Assembly: GCA_016707075.1 (NCBI GenBank)
Contig: JADJII010000005.1
Span: 1 to 64,000 of the forward strand
Direction of reading: 5' to 3'
Length of the DNA: 64,000 nucleotides
Source of the DNA: Egaibacter danicus
GTDB lineage: Bacteria; Pseudomonadota; Gammaproteobacteria; Burkholderiales; Burkholderiaceae_C
Made by a program: the position numbers and the translations under genes. The number at the start of each line of letters is the position of its first letter. Position 1 is the stretch's first letter. The notes under the pieces were generated by a model. That model had not been told where the DNA came from and ran no database searches. It saw only the letters and a program-made list of their open reading frames with translations. Positions 1-7,996 of this stretch are shown piece after piece.

Positions 1-414
1 GCGGCAATGGCCTGGAGCGTGATTGAGTACATTGCCATCGAAGAAGATTTCCGCGTTGCCCGGTTTGAGGCTCTGCGCCTGGGGCACACGCCTGGCGACT
101 ACCAGCGCCCTGACATCATCTTGCTGACGCAGCTTGGCGCGCTGATAGAAGGTCCCCGCATCGTGCCAACTCCTGACATGAATGCGGAGCGCATTGAATT
201 GGTCCGCAGGATTGCCCTGCGCTTTCCGGGTTCGGCCACCCAAAACCGATATGCTCTTGCCCTGGCATTGAACGGCAACCCCGAAGAAGCCATTCGACAA
301 CTCAAAGTGATACGTGCCATGCACGGCCAAAAAGCCTATCTCGATATCAAGGACCACTGGGAAACTCTGGCAAGAGAGAAACACCCGCAACTGGCGCAAC
401 TGAAACTGCCGTGA
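1..414 (+). CDS. C-terminal end of a PglL/Wzy-type O-antigen polymerase or ligase (partial)
   Basis: The frame is open to the left edge, so this is the 3' end of a longer gene; the ATG at 7 is probably internal. About 137 residues are visible. They are soluble and helical, with an alanine-rich repeat-like segment (NRYALALALNGNPEEAIRQL) and the ending I associate with the Wzy_C_2 tail of bacterial PglL-type O-oligosaccharyltransferases and O-antigen polymerases. The next gene starts inside this stop codon (GTGA) and has the same architecture, so the two are probably tandem paralogues acting on lipid-linked glycan at the periplasmic face. The catalytic membrane part lies outside the window, so the assignment rests on the tail and the neighbour. 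Confidence 0.6.
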   Translation, partial: AAMAWSVIEYIAIEEDFRVARFEALRLGHTPGDYQRPDIILLTQLGALIEGPRIVPTPDMNAERIELVRRIALRFPGSATQNRYALALALNGNPEEAIRQLKVIRAMHGQKAYLDIKDHWETLAREKHPQLAQLKLP

Positions 415-1934
415 AATCTGCAGGCCTCTCCGCCGTACCCATGCTTGTGCCTGTGGCCCTGCTGATTCCGTGGCTCAATCCATTTGCTGGCGGGCCATCA
501 CCTGCTGTTACGCCATGGCTGGTATCGGCTTTTTGCGCGGCATTCGTTTGCCTGCTTCATGCGCGGCTCACCGCCCGATCCGTTGCCGTCTCCTGGTTGC
601 TGGCGGCTGTATTGAGTGCACTCATGGGGCTGCTTCAATATTTTGGCCTGACGCAAGGGTTAACCCCATGGTTGCATGCCGCCAGTTTGGGCGAGGCATT
701 CGCCAACCTGCGACAGAGGAACCAGTTCGCCACACTCACGAGTATCGGCCTGCTGGCCTTGTTGTGGCATGTGGCGCAGTGGCGCTTGCCCGTACAGGAA
801 GACACGGGCGAAACAGACAATCGCGGATACAGAATTTTGGCCGGGTATGCGTTGGTATTGCCACTGGCGCTCGGCAATGCGGCAAGCGGTTCCCGCACGG
901 GCTTGCTGCAGTGGCTGCTGGTGACTGCGCTGACATTTCTGTGGCACCCTCGAAGCCAATGGCGACTGGTGGGCTTGAGTGTGGCGGCGCTGGCGATGTA
1001 TCTGCTCGCCGTGTTGGCCTTGCCCGTGTGGCTGGAGTGGGCCACCGGACAGGCAGGTGGTGGCTTGATGAAGCGGATGACGGAAGACATGGGGTGCAGC
1101 AGCCGGCGTGTCATGTGGGCTAACGTGCTGCATCTCATTGCGCAAAAGCCGTGGTGGGGCTGGGGGTGGGGCGAACTGGACTATGCCCACTTCATCACGC
1201 TCTACCCCGGTGAGCGGTTCTGTGAGATTCTCGACAATGCGCACAATCTGCCGCTGCATCTGGCAGTGGAGTTGGGTGTGCCACTGTCGCTGGCGGTTTG
1301 TGGTGGTGGCCTGTGGCTTGTTTGGCACGCTCAGCCATGGCGGGAGCGGGATACTACACGCCAGCTGGCTTGGGGCGTGCTGGTCGTGATTTTGCTGCAC
1401 AGCTTGCTGGAGTACCCCTTGTGGTACGGGCCGTTCCAGATTGCGTTTGGCCTTAGCGTCTGGTTGCTGACTGCCGGTGGGCGTACCGCCACTCCCGCAC
1501 GACAACAAATCATGCCCAAGGCTTGGGCCCGGCAAATGCTCGTCGCCGCATTGCTGATGGCGCCCATAGCCTATGCTGCCTGGGATTACCACCGCATCAG
1601 CCAGATTTACCTGGACCCCGAAGTGCGCGATGCCGTTTACCGTGACAACACGCTGGGCAAACTCAAGAGTTCCCGGCTTTTCGCGGATCAGGTGAACTTT
1701 GCTGAATTGACCACCACGCCCGTTGAGCCGGAAAATGCCGCCCGGCTCAACGCCATGGCGCATCAGGTGCTGCATTACTCACCGGAAGCGAGGGTGGTGG
1801 AGAAGCTGGTAGAAAGCGCTACCATGCTGGGCCGCAACGACGAGGCCTTGTCTTACGTACAGCGCTTCAAGATTGCGTATCCACAGGAGTACGAGCGTTG
1901 GGCAAAGGGAAATGCCAACGATGACGCTGACTAA
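411..1934 (+). CDS. PglL-type O-oligosaccharyltransferase / O-antigen polymerase family membrane protein
   Basis: A 507-residue polytopic membrane protein of the Wzy/WaaL/PglL superfamily, which transfers or polymerises undecaprenyl-linked glycan in the periplasm. About ten hydrophobic segments run from residue 10 to 375. Family-type landmarks are RQRNQFATL (about 101-109), ASGSRTG (158-164) and DNAHNLPLHLAVE (275-287) in a large periplasmic loop; the histidine in the last matches the position usually essential in PglL enzymes. A soluble C-terminal domain of about 120 residues follows (Wzy_C_2-like). It starts with GTG inside the stop of the upstream gene, so the pair is translationally coupled. 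Whether it glycosylates pilin, other proteins or lipid A cannot be read from sequence; the TfpX-type pilin accessory gene 550 bp downstream makes pilin attractive. Confidence 0.75.
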   Translation: MKSAGLSAVPMLVPVALLIPWLNPFAGGPSPAVTPWLVSAFCAAFVCLLHARLTARSVAVSWLLAAVLSALMGLLQYFGLTQGLTPWLHAASLGEAFANLRQRNQFATLTSIGLLALLWHVAQWRLPVQEDTGETDNRGYRILAGYALVLPLALGNAASGSRTGLLQWLLVTALTFLWHPRSQWRLVGLSVAALAMYLLAVLALPVWLEWATGQAGGGLMKRMTEDMGCSSRRVMWANVLHLIAQKPWWGWGWGELDYAHFITLYPGERFCEILDNAHNLPLHLAVELGVPLSLAVCGGGLWLVWHAQPWRERDTTRQLAWGVLVVILLHSLLEYPLWYGPFQIAFGLSVWLLTAGGRTATPARQQIMPKAWARQMLVAALLMAPIAYAAWDYHRISQIYLDPEVRDAVYRDNTLGKLKSSRLFADQVNFAELTTTPVEPENAARLNAMAHQVLHYSPEARVVEKLVESATMLGRNDEALSYVQRFKIAYPQEYERWAKGNANDDAD

Positions 1935-1940
1935 AGACAT

Positions 1941-2429
1941 CTAGTCGGCTACAAAGCTCCCTGATTTGCCACCGTGCTTCTCCAGCAGCTTGACGTCGTT
2001 GATGGTCATGCCGCGGTCCACGGCTTTGCACATGTCATAAATGGTGAGCAGTGCCACTTGGACTGCGGTGAGGGCTTCCATCTCCACGCCGGTAGGTCCG
2101 ACAGTTTCAACTGTTGCAGTACAAAAAACGTGACTACCTGCCATTGATTCTGCGTGAGAAGCTACAAAATCAATAGCAACTCGTGTCAGGGCCAAGGGAT
2201 GGCAAAGCGGGATCAGGTCACTGGTTTTCTTGGCTGCCTGAATGCCGGCAATTCGGGCAATGCCCAGCACATCCCCCTTTTTGGCGGTACCGGCCTCGAT
2301 AATCGCCAGCGTGGACGCAAGCATGTCAATGCGCCCGCCCGCCACGGCGATGCGATGCGTGCTAGCCTTGGCGGCCACGTCCACCATATGGGCTTGGCCC
2401 TGGGCGTCAAAATGGGTGAGGGAACTCAT
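1941..2429 (-). CDS. moaC: cyclic pyranopterin monophosphate synthase MoaC
   Basis: MoaC catalyses the second step of molybdenum cofactor synthesis, rearranging the MoaA product to cyclic pyranopterin monophosphate in the cytoplasm. The 162-residue length is normal. Conserved motifs are KKTSDLIPLCHPL (about 67-79), GPTGVEMEALTA (111-122) and YDMCKAV (131-137), including the active-site His of LCHPL and the Lys of DMCK. Residues 85-97 (AIDFVASHAESMA) replace the usual strand after CHPL and are encoded by a copy of the interspersed repeat (2140-2177). The gene is convergent with the glycosyltransferase gene and divergent from tfpX-like. Confidence 0.95.
   Translation of the reverse strand: MSSLTHFDAQGQAHMVDVAAKASTHRIAVAGGRIDMLASTLAIIEAGTAKKGDVLGIARIAGIQAAKKTSDLIPLCHPLALTRVAIDFVASHAESMAGSHVFCTATVETVGPTGVEMEALTAVQVALLTIYDMCKAVDRGMTINDVKLLEKHGGKSGSFVAD
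2140..2177 (-). repeat. interspersed repeat copy J (inside moaC)
   Basis: On the minus strand a perfect left arm GCTATTGATTTTGTAGC (2177-2161) is followed by TTCTCACGCAGAATCAATGGC, the degenerate core. It lies in frame inside moaC and encodes part of the protein. Only the left arm and core are recognisable. Confidence 0.6.
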
Positions 2430-2479
2430 CGGTAAACTAACTTTACAAAACGTTTATTTATGTCCGGCATCATACGATC

Positions 2480-3253
2480 ATGACGAGTTCAGCCCCTTCT
2501 TTCTGGAAAGACCGCTTCAAAGCCAGCGGCATCCACCTGGGCATCAGTTTGGTTCTGGCTGTACTCGCCGGTGCCTTGGTGTTTGGGCTGTGGTACCCGT
2601 ATCCCTATCGTGAGATTTCCGGTGGGAGGGAGTTGTTTTTGCTGCTGGTGTCGGTTGACGTGGTTTTGGGCCCCCTGATCACACTGGCCATTTTTGACCG
2701 GCGCAAACCCGGGCGTGAACTGATTCGCGACCTGACCGTCGTCGGGCTGATTCAGCTTGCTGCCTTGGGATACGGCCTGTGGTCCGTGTTTGTGGCTCGC
2801 CCGGTGTATCTGGTTTTTGAATACAGTCGTTTTGTTGTGGTGCATGCGGTGGACGTGCCTCTGGACATGCTGGGTCAGGCGCCTGCGAATCTGCAAAGCC
2901 TGCCGCTGATGGGCCCCAAGCTGCTCTCGCTGCGTCCGTTTAAAGACAATAACGAGAAAGTAAATGCTACTCTTGCTGCGTTGCAAGGGGCAACATTGAG
3001 TGCCCGACCGGATTTTTGGCAATCCTATGCGGCGGGAACAGCAGATGTCCTGCAAAACGCCAAGCCGGTAACCGGGTTGAAGTCCCGTTTTCCAACTTGG
3101 GTGGTTGCCATTGATAGTACGCTGGCCGCTACGGGGCGCAAGTCTGACACACTGGTTTACGTGCCCATGATCGGTCGCAAGTCTTACTGGACTGTATTTT
3201 TGGACCCCATTTCCGCCGAGGTGGTGGGCTTCATGCCGCTGGACTCATTTTGA
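2480..3253 (+). CDS. TfpX/TfpZ-family type IV pilin accessory protein
   Basis: A 257-residue inner-membrane protein with four hydrophobic segments in the first 110 residues (about 17-37, 51-72, 84-104 and a following amphipathic stretch), then a periplasmic-type domain. The signature around residues 40-75 (YPYREISGGRELFLL, then VDVVLGPLITL) is characteristic of TfpX/TfpZ proteins, which assist type IV pilin production in Pseudomonas and many betaproteobacteria. No pilin gene lies next to it here, unlike tfpX loci, so its client is elsewhere or is not a pilin. Its TGA overlaps the TTG start of the M48 protease gene, suggesting coupling. Confidence 0.8.
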   Translation: MTSSAPSFWKDRFKASGIHLGISLVLAVLAGALVFGLWYPYPYREISGGRELFLLLVSVDVVLGPLITLAIFDRRKPGRELIRDLTVVGLIQLAALGYGLWSVFVARPVYLVFEYSRFVVVHAVDVPLDMLGQAPANLQSLPLMGPKLLSLRPFKDNNEKVNATLAALQGATLSARPDFWQSYAAGTADVLQNAKPVTGLKSRFPTWVVAIDSTLAATGRKSDTLVYVPMIGRKSYWTVFLDPISAEVVGFMPLDSF

Positions 3254-4845
3254 TACAAAAATACCAGAGAAATCAAGCCTCAGCCCTCACCAATATTGCG
3301 TGGGGAGCTACTCTTTTAATAGCGATTGGCGGCTTCTCCAGCACGTTGTCCCAAGCACAACCGGTGCACCCAGCGGGTACAAATTCGCCAGCCGCGCCAG
3401 CTGCTACTGGCTCCCAGCTCCCCAACCTGGGTGACGGTAGCGAGATGACCAGCAGCGCCGAGAGGCGACTGGGTGACAAGATTGTCCGGGAGTTGTATCG
3501 GGATCCGGACTATATCGACGACGCGGTTCTGGCTGAATATGTGCAGGACATCTGGCAGCCCCTGCTGGCCTCTGCCCGTGCGCGGGGTGATTTACAGCCG
3601 GAACTGGATCAGCGTTTTGCCTGGGAGATCTTGATGGGGCGTGATCGCACCATCAATGCCTTTGCCCTGCCGGGCGGTTACTTCGGCCTTCACTTGGGGT
3701 TGATTGGCGTGGTCACCAGCCGTGACGAACTGGCGTCGGTTCTGGCGCATGAGCTTAGCCACGTCACCCAACGGCACATCTCAAGGCTGATCTCCAAGCA
3801 AAGCGCCCAGACCCCTTGGCTGATTGGCGCGATGATTCTGGGCGCTCTGGCCGCGAGTAAAAACCCCGAGGCGGCGAATGCCATGATCGTGGGCGGGCAG
3901 GCCGTTGCAGCGCAAAACCAGCTTAATTTTTCACGCGACATGGAGCGTGAGGCTGACCGCACAGGTTTTGGCGTGATGACGCAGGCGGGTTTCGAGTCTC
4001 GGGCCTTTGTGACCATGTTTGACAAGCTGCAGCAGTCAGCGCGGTTGAACGACAACGGCTCATTTCCCTACCTGCGCAGTCACCCGCTCACGACCGAGCG
4101 TATTGCCGACATGCAGGCGCGTCAGCCCGCCGGGGTATCGCCATCTCTTTCTTCCGGGGCGACGCTGGAGCACGCCATGGTGGCTGCCCGCGCCCGCGTG
4201 TTGTCGAACCCGGGTGTGGATGCCCTGCGCGCCTGGAGTGCGGATGCAGACAGCAAGAATCTGGCGGGTGTCGCTGCACCCCGACAGGCTGCAGCGCTAT
4301 ACGGTGCTGTCCTGGCGGCAACCAGATTGCGGGACTTCATCCAGGCAGAAGGCCTTCTGGGCCGATTGACCGAACTCACCCGCGCGGATGCACGCGCAGC
4401 CCGCCAGACACGCCTGCTGGCGGCCGAGCTCGCGCTGACCGCAGGAGATGCACGCCGCGCTTCATCCATGCTGGCTGCTACCGCAACGGGCCGACCCGAT
4501 CTGTTTTTGTGGTCGCAGGCAGCGATGCGCTCTGGTCAGGCAAATGCGGCCGCTCAGCGCCTTCAAACCTGGGTGGCCACGCATCCCCGGGATGCCGGGG
4601 CATGGCAGTTGCTGTCGGTAGCCCATGCCACGCAAGGACAAGCTTTGCGCGCCATTCGGGCGGATGCCGAAGCAAAAGTCATTCAGATGGATTACGCAGC
4701 AGCAGCCGAGCGACTCAAGGCTGCGCAAGAGCAGGTGCGCAGCGCCAAACCCGGCGCGGGCGTTGACCACATCGAGGCGTCCATCATCGACACCCGGGCG
4801 CGGGAAGTGCAGGCCTTACTTCGAGAACAGGCGCTCGAGCGCTGA
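3250..4845 (+). CDS. M48-family zinc metalloprotease with TPR-like tail (BepA/YfgC-like)
   Basis: A 531-residue exported protease of the BepA (YfgC) type, which in E. coli controls outer-membrane protein assembly and degrades stalled LptD/BamA substrates. The zinc motif HELSH is at 167-171 and the third ligand lies in EREADRTG (232-239). A helical repeat region of TPR character covers about 300-500. Translation probably begins at TTG 3250, overlapping the previous stop (TTGA); the resulting N-terminus has a hydrophobic signal segment (about 13-28) followed by SQAQP. That hydrophobic stretch is encoded by repeat copy G. The 3' end overlaps the convergent holin-like gene by 30 bp. Confidence 0.9.
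   Translation: MIQKYQRNQASALTNIAWGATLLIAIGGFSSTLSQAQPVHPAGTNSPAAPAATGSQLPNLGDGSEMTSSAERRLGDKIVRELYRDPDYIDDAVLAEYVQDIWQPLLASARARGDLQPELDQRFAWEILMGRDRTINAFALPGGYFGLHLGLIGVVTSRDELASVLAHELSHVTQRHISRLISKQSAQTPWLIGAMILGALAASKNPEAANAMIVGGQAVAAQNQLNFSRDMEREADRTGFGVMTQAGFESRAFVTMFDKLQQSARLNDNGSFPYLRSHPLTTERIADMQARQPAGVSPSLSSGATLEHAMVAARARVLSNPGVDALRAWSADADSKNLAGVAAPRQAAALYGAVLAATRLRDFIQAEGLLGRLTELTRADARAARQTRLLAAELALTAGDARRASSMLAATATGRPDLFLWSQAAMRSGQANAAAQRLQTWVATHPRDAGAWQLLSVAHATQGQALRAIRADAEAKVIQMDYAAAAERLKAAQEQVRSAKPGAGVDHIEASIIDTRAREVQALLREQALER
3257..3323 (-). repeat. interspersed repeat copy G (signal peptide of M48 protease)
   Basis: Minus-strand reading: GCTATTAAAAGAGTAGC, then TCCCCACGCAATATTGG, then TGAGGGCTGAGGC. 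All three blocks match other copies. The plus strand is translated as the N-terminus of the M48 protease, so the repeat is coding in antisense. Confidence 0.8.
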
Positions 4846-5166
4846 TTCGATCACGATGCCCATGGCTGAATAAATCAGCGAGCCCAGCAACGCCGCGCCA
4901 AAGCCGCTCACGTGAAAGCCGTCCAGCACGCTGGCCGCCGCCCAGAACATCAGGGCGTTGATGACAAACAGGAACAGGCCCAGCGTGACAACCGTCACCG
5001 GGAGCGTCAACACGATCAGCAGGGGGCGCAAAATCGTGTTGAACAGGCCGAGTACAAATGCTGCAATCAGTGCGGACGTGAAGTTGGTGACCTGCACGCC
5101 GTTGTACAGATAAGCCACCGCCAGAAGGGCGGCGGCGCTGAGCAGCCATTTAGCAATGAGTTTCAT
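4816..5166 (-). CDS. phage-holin-family (YvlD/holin_4_2) small membrane protein
   Basis: A 116-residue protein almost entirely made of four hydrophobic segments (about 4-22, 30-50, 55-76 and 88-110), ending in a short polar tail. The central FNTILRPLLIVLTLPVTVVT pattern is typical of the phage-holin 4-family (YvlD-like) membrane proteins common in bacterial chromosomes outside prophages. Function is unknown; there are no phage genes around, so lysis is unlikely. Its end overlaps the convergent M48 protease gene by 30 bp. Confidence 0.8.
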   Translation of the reverse strand: MKLIAKWLLSAAALLAVAYLYNGVQVTNFTSALIAAFVLGLFNTILRPLLIVLTLPVTVVTLGLFLFVINALMFWAAASVLDGFHVSGFGAALLGSLIYSAMGIVIESALERLFSK

Positions 5167-5232
5167 GGCCGCAGCATATCACCGCGGCCCGAAACCTGTA
5201 CAGCCCAGGACAGGGCCGGTTGCCGGTCAGAT

Positions 5233-5697
5233 TCAGTCGCTGGCCAGTACCAGCAGCGCACCCATGCCGGCCACTGCCCCCGGCACACTCCAGCGGCTGT
5301 CGTGTCCGGTGGGTTGGTCTTTGGTGACCGGTGGCAGATCCTGGCCAAATTTTGCATGCCGGGCATCCAGCACGCGCGCTCCACGATGTTGGGTCAGCAG
5401 GCGTTCGGTCAGCGTGGGCAGCGGGCCCTTGGCAACCACGGTTGTGACCGTATCGCCCTGGGCCTTGAGTACGGGCACGATCTGGGCAAACAATTTTTCG
5501 CTCCAGCTGGCACGCCAGTTCTCGCGGGCGCTATGGCTCACCCATTTGCTGATGTGTCGGGTCATGCGCGGCGCGCAGGCTACCAGCACCCACTGGGTCG
5601 TCTGCATCTCGGCGTTGGGTTGGGCGACGTTTTTCATGGGAACCAGTTGTTGCAAAGCGTGATCGGCGTCGTCCAGATAAACAATGATCTTGTCCAT
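5233..5697 (-). CDS. conserved hypothetical protein
   Basis: A 154-residue protein I do not recognise. The first half is soluble with a beta-alpha pattern beginning MDKIIVYLDDADHALQQL, resembling the opening strand-helix of nucleotide-binding or USP-like folds but lacking a diagnostic motif. It ends in a glycine/alanine-rich hydrophobic tail (GAVAGMGALLVLA) that could touch membrane. It lies 57 bp downstream of terC on the same strand and may be cotranscribed. Codon use resembles the neighbours, which supports a real gene. Confidence 0.6.
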   Translation of the reverse strand: MDKIIVYLDDADHALQQLVPMKNVAQPNAEMQTTQWVLVACAPRMTRHISKWVSHSARENWRASWSEKLFAQIVPVLKAQGDTVTTVVAKGPLPTLTERLLTQHRGARVLDARHAKFGQDLPPVTKDQPTGHDSRWSVPGAVAGMGALLVLASD

Positions 5698-5754
5698 GAT
5701 GTGTTCCTTTAAAGTATGAAAAGTTGAGAACGGGGTGAAACAAGGGAGCAGAGG

Positions 5755-6474
5755 TCACGCAGCCTGCTGGTTTTGCTGACTGTCGTCGTCACGCTGGAGA
5801 TTGCGACGGGCTGTCCACCAGCCTGCAGCCAGTACGCCTGCCACCGCCACAGCGTAGGTAGCCCAGCGCGCAGCGGTGTGCACAAACTCTGGTGGATCAA
5901 ACACGCCATCCAGCAGGGGTTCATTGACAATCATCTTGGCCGCAGTGAAGGCCAGCACGCCAGCGCCGATCTGGATGATGGCGGGGAATCGCTCCACCAG
6001 TTTGAGCACGACCGAGCTGCCAAAAACCACAATCGGCACGCTGATCAGCAGGCCGATGATGACCAGGTCAAAAGCACCGTGGGCAGCACCTGCCACACCC
6101 AGCACGTTGTCAACGCCCATCAAGGCGTCGGCCACCACGATGGTTTTCATGGCGCCCCAGAACGTGTTGCTGACCGGCCCGCTGTGTTCGTTGCCGTCGT
6201 CGTCAGCCAGCAGTTTGTAGGCGATCCACATCAAACCGAGACCACCCACCAGCATCAGCCCCGGAATATTGAGCAGCCACACCACACCAATCGTCATGAC
6301 CGAGCGAACGGCAATCGCGCCCACTGTGCCCCATATGATGGCTTTGCGTTTGAGTTTGTCCGGCAGGTGCCGGGCAGCCAGCGCGATGACGATGGCATTG
6401 TCGCCAGCCAGTACGAGGTCAATGAGGATGATGGCCAGCAACGCCGACCACCAGGGGGCGGAAAGAAATTCCAT
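5755..6474 (-). CDS. TerC-family integral membrane protein
   Basis: A 239-residue membrane protein with about seven hydrophobic segments. The acidic motifs in the membrane, LVLAGDNAIVIALA near residue 21 and ALMGVDNVLGVAGAAHG in the middle, are the hallmark pair of the TerC/Alx family, linked to manganese export, metal loading of exported enzymes and tellurite resistance. The start ATG at 6474 precedes WWSALLAIILIDLVLAGDN at the expected position. I compared the 5' region with the yybP-ykoY manganese riboswitch that often precedes terC and did not find its conserved boxes. Confidence 0.85.
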   Translation of the reverse strand: MEFLSAPWWSALLAIILIDLVLAGDNAIVIALAARHLPDKLKRKAIIWGTVGAIAVRSVMTIGVVWLLNIPGLMLVGGLGLMWIAYKLLADDDGNEHSGPVSNTFWGAMKTIVVADALMGVDNVLGVAGAAHGAFDLVIIGLLISVPIVVFGSSVVLKLVERFPAIIQIGAGVLAFTAAKMIVNEPLLDGVFDPPEFVHTAARWATYAVAVAGVLAAGWWTARRNLQRDDDSQQNQQAA

Positions 6475-6863
6475 GACAGTGAGTTCTCCGAGTCGTTTCG
6501 ATTAACAACCCGTGATGAATCAGTCAGTGGAGATCAGGCGGTATGGAAATACTGCCAGAAACGCCTCGACCGAACCCACTACGGGCTCCAATCGAAGGTC
6601 TGGCTCGACATGGAATCATGCGATATGTGCCCAACAAGCCGGAAGCTGTACATGTTTTGTATTGCTTCGTAATGACGACTTGTCGATACCTCCTGCAACG
6701 ATGTCCGTTTTTGGCCACCTCCCTGTGCTGCAAGAAGCGGGAGCTACTCCCCTTCGTGACCGAATTGAAACACAGCCGGCTTAAACCCTGCAAGTTTTAT
6801 GGCTTTGAGGGCGCTATCATGCCTCTCCCTCACTCCCCGTGTATCCCCGTTACAACGCATCCC
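6475..6863. other. 389-bp intergenic region between divergent genes
   Basis: It separates terC (minus) from the DUF3717-DUF1289 gene (plus), so it should hold two promoters. I see no tRNA, riboswitch or convincing -35/-10 pair. The downstream reading frame stays open through it, but codon quality drops and no family similarity is visible before 6864, so I treat it as non-coding. An alternative start (ATG 6819) has a better-placed purine stretch, GAGGGC. Confidence 0.5.
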
Positions 6864-7286
6864 ATGGCTGGCATCCACATCACCGATATAGAGTCGGCCA
6901 TCAATTACTGGCGCGACAAAAAGCCGTCGCCGGACGGGTTTTCGCTGGAGCCGGAAATCCGTGCGCTGGCCGAGGTGTATGCGCTGATGATTTTTTATCA
7001 CGAGGTGGAGGCGGATGAGTTCTCCTTCCCCCCGCAGGCGCTGGCGGCCTGGCTGGCCTGGTACGAAACCACGCCCGACACCCCGTGCATCGCCATCTGC
7101 TCCACCAGCCAGGGCGACGAGATGTGCAAGGGCTGCGGGCGCACGTTTGCCGAGGTGCAGTACTGGACCGAGATGCGCCCGGTGGAAAAACGCCAGACCT
7201 GGCGGCGCATCACGATGGATGGCACCTCCTGGCGGTTCAACAAATACGCCGAGCGGGCAGCCGAGAAGTTCGCAGAGTCGCTATAA
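6864..7286 (+). CDS. DUF3717-DUF1289 fusion protein
   Basis: A 140-residue protein joining two small domains. Residues 1-60 fit DUF3717, with HITDIESAINYWRDKKP at the start and ALAEVYALMIFY after it. The C-terminal half is DUF1289, a short cysteine-motif domain: PCIAICSTSQGDEMCKGCGR, then W and RR residues, plausibly binding one metal through four cysteines. Function is unknown. The TAA stop lies inside the left arm of repeat copy A. The start is chosen by the domain edge; ATG 6819 would add 15 residues. Confidence 0.8.
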   Translation: MAGIHITDIESAINYWRDKKPSPDGFSLEPEIRALAEVYALMIFYHEVEADEFSFPPQALAAWLAWYETTPDTPCIAICSTSQGDEMCKGCGRTFAEVQYWTEMRPVEKRQTWRRITMDGTSWRFNKYAERAAEKFAESL

Positions 7287-7345
7287 AAAGAATAGCTGCT
7301 TACGCATATTGAATAAGGTCTGGAGGCCTAAAAAGGCATCAAAAA
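7280..7345 (+). repeat. interspersed repeat copy A
   Basis: Left arm GCTATAAAAAGAATAGC, core TGCTTACGCATATTGAATAAG, then GTCTGGAGGCC and the right palindrome AGGCCTAAAAAGGC followed by AAAAA. It fills the gap between two convergent genes: it supplies the stop codon of the DUF1289 gene and ends 5 bp before the yaeQ stop. Confidence 0.8.
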
Positions 7346-7350
7346 GGGAG

Positions 7351-7911
7351 CTATTTCCAGCGCAGTGGCTCAATGTCCACCGTGCTCGTACCGTCACCCA
7401 GCATCAGCACGCCTTCCTGAATCGTGGCCTGTAGCTGCATGCTGCGCTGGGCCAGTGCGATAAGGGATTTGGAGGTGTCGGTCGGCACCCGGTAGACGCG
7501 CAGGTTTTGCGGCCGCGAGAGCTTGCTCTCCATCGTGCGCCACCAGATTTCGGCCGAGCTGCTGAAGCAATACAGCACCACTTCGTCGGCCTTGCCACAC
7601 GCCTTGATCAGCGGTTTGTCTTCAGGCTGGCCCACTTCGATCCACAGCCGCGTCTGGCCGGTGAAATCACGCAGCCACACATCGGGCTCATCGGGGTCAG
7701 ACAGGCCCGCACCAAACGCCAGTGTCCCATCGCCTCCGCACACGGTTTGCACTTTGTGTGCATTCAAAGCCAGCGCAGCCAGGCGAACCATCATGCGTTC
7801 ATCGGTCTCGCTGGGGTGGCGTGCCAGCGTCAGCGTATGGTCGGCGTAGTAGCTGTTGTCGATGTCCGCAATTTGCAGACTGGCTTTGAAGATGGTGGAT
7901 TTGAGGGCCAT
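7351..7911 (-). CDS. yaeQ: YaeQ family protein
   Basis: A 186-residue YaeQ-family protein. The fold is PD-(D/E)XK nuclease-like; E. coli YaeQ was named as a suppressor of rfaH haemolysin defects and its biochemical role is unsettled. Family signatures include MALKSTIFKASLQIADID at the start, DEPDVWLRDFTGQTRLWIEV in the middle (candidate D...E-V nuclease-core residues) and an Arg/Lys-rich tail. The ATG at 7911 is chosen because homologues start with MALKSTI and the upstream extension is a proline/glycine-rich read-through of hairpin sequence. Confidence 0.85.
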   Translation of the reverse strand: MALKSTIFKASLQIADIDNSYYADHTLTLARHPSETDERMMVRLAALALNAHKVQTVCGGDGTLAFGAGLSDPDEPDVWLRDFTGQTRLWIEVGQPEDKPLIKACGKADEVVLYCFSSSAEIWWRTMESKLSRPQNLRVYRVPTDTSKSLIALAQRSMQLQATIQEGVLMLGDGTSTVDIEPLRWK

Positions 7912-7913
7912 CA

Positions 7914-7959
7914 GTCCCGCCGCCAGGCCGCCCTCAGGCGGGACAACCCCCTCGGGGGG
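7914..7959 (-). terminator. paired GC-rich hairpins between purB and yaeQ
   Basis: Two adjacent inverted repeats: GTCCCGCC (7914-7921) with GGCGGGAC (7937-7944), and CCCC-CTC-GGGG (7948-7958). They sit just downstream of purB and before the yaeQ start on the minus strand. There is no T run, so this is either a weak terminator or an mRNA-processing or stabilising hairpin. Confidence 0.35.
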
Positions 7960-7996
7960 CAGAGAGGACACGAAGTGCCGAACGTAGGGGTCATCT

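Noticed and set aside
4816..5166. Prophage signal from a holin-family protein
   Set aside because: The protein is of the chromosomal YvlD/holin_4_2 type and no lysin, structural or integrase gene lies nearby.
6475..6700. Possible yybP-ykoY manganese riboswitch before terC
   Set aside because: The family association made it worth checking, but reading the minus strand from 6640 to 6475 I do not find the conserved GGGGAGUA-type box or the paired CCCUUC element; only generic GC stems are present.
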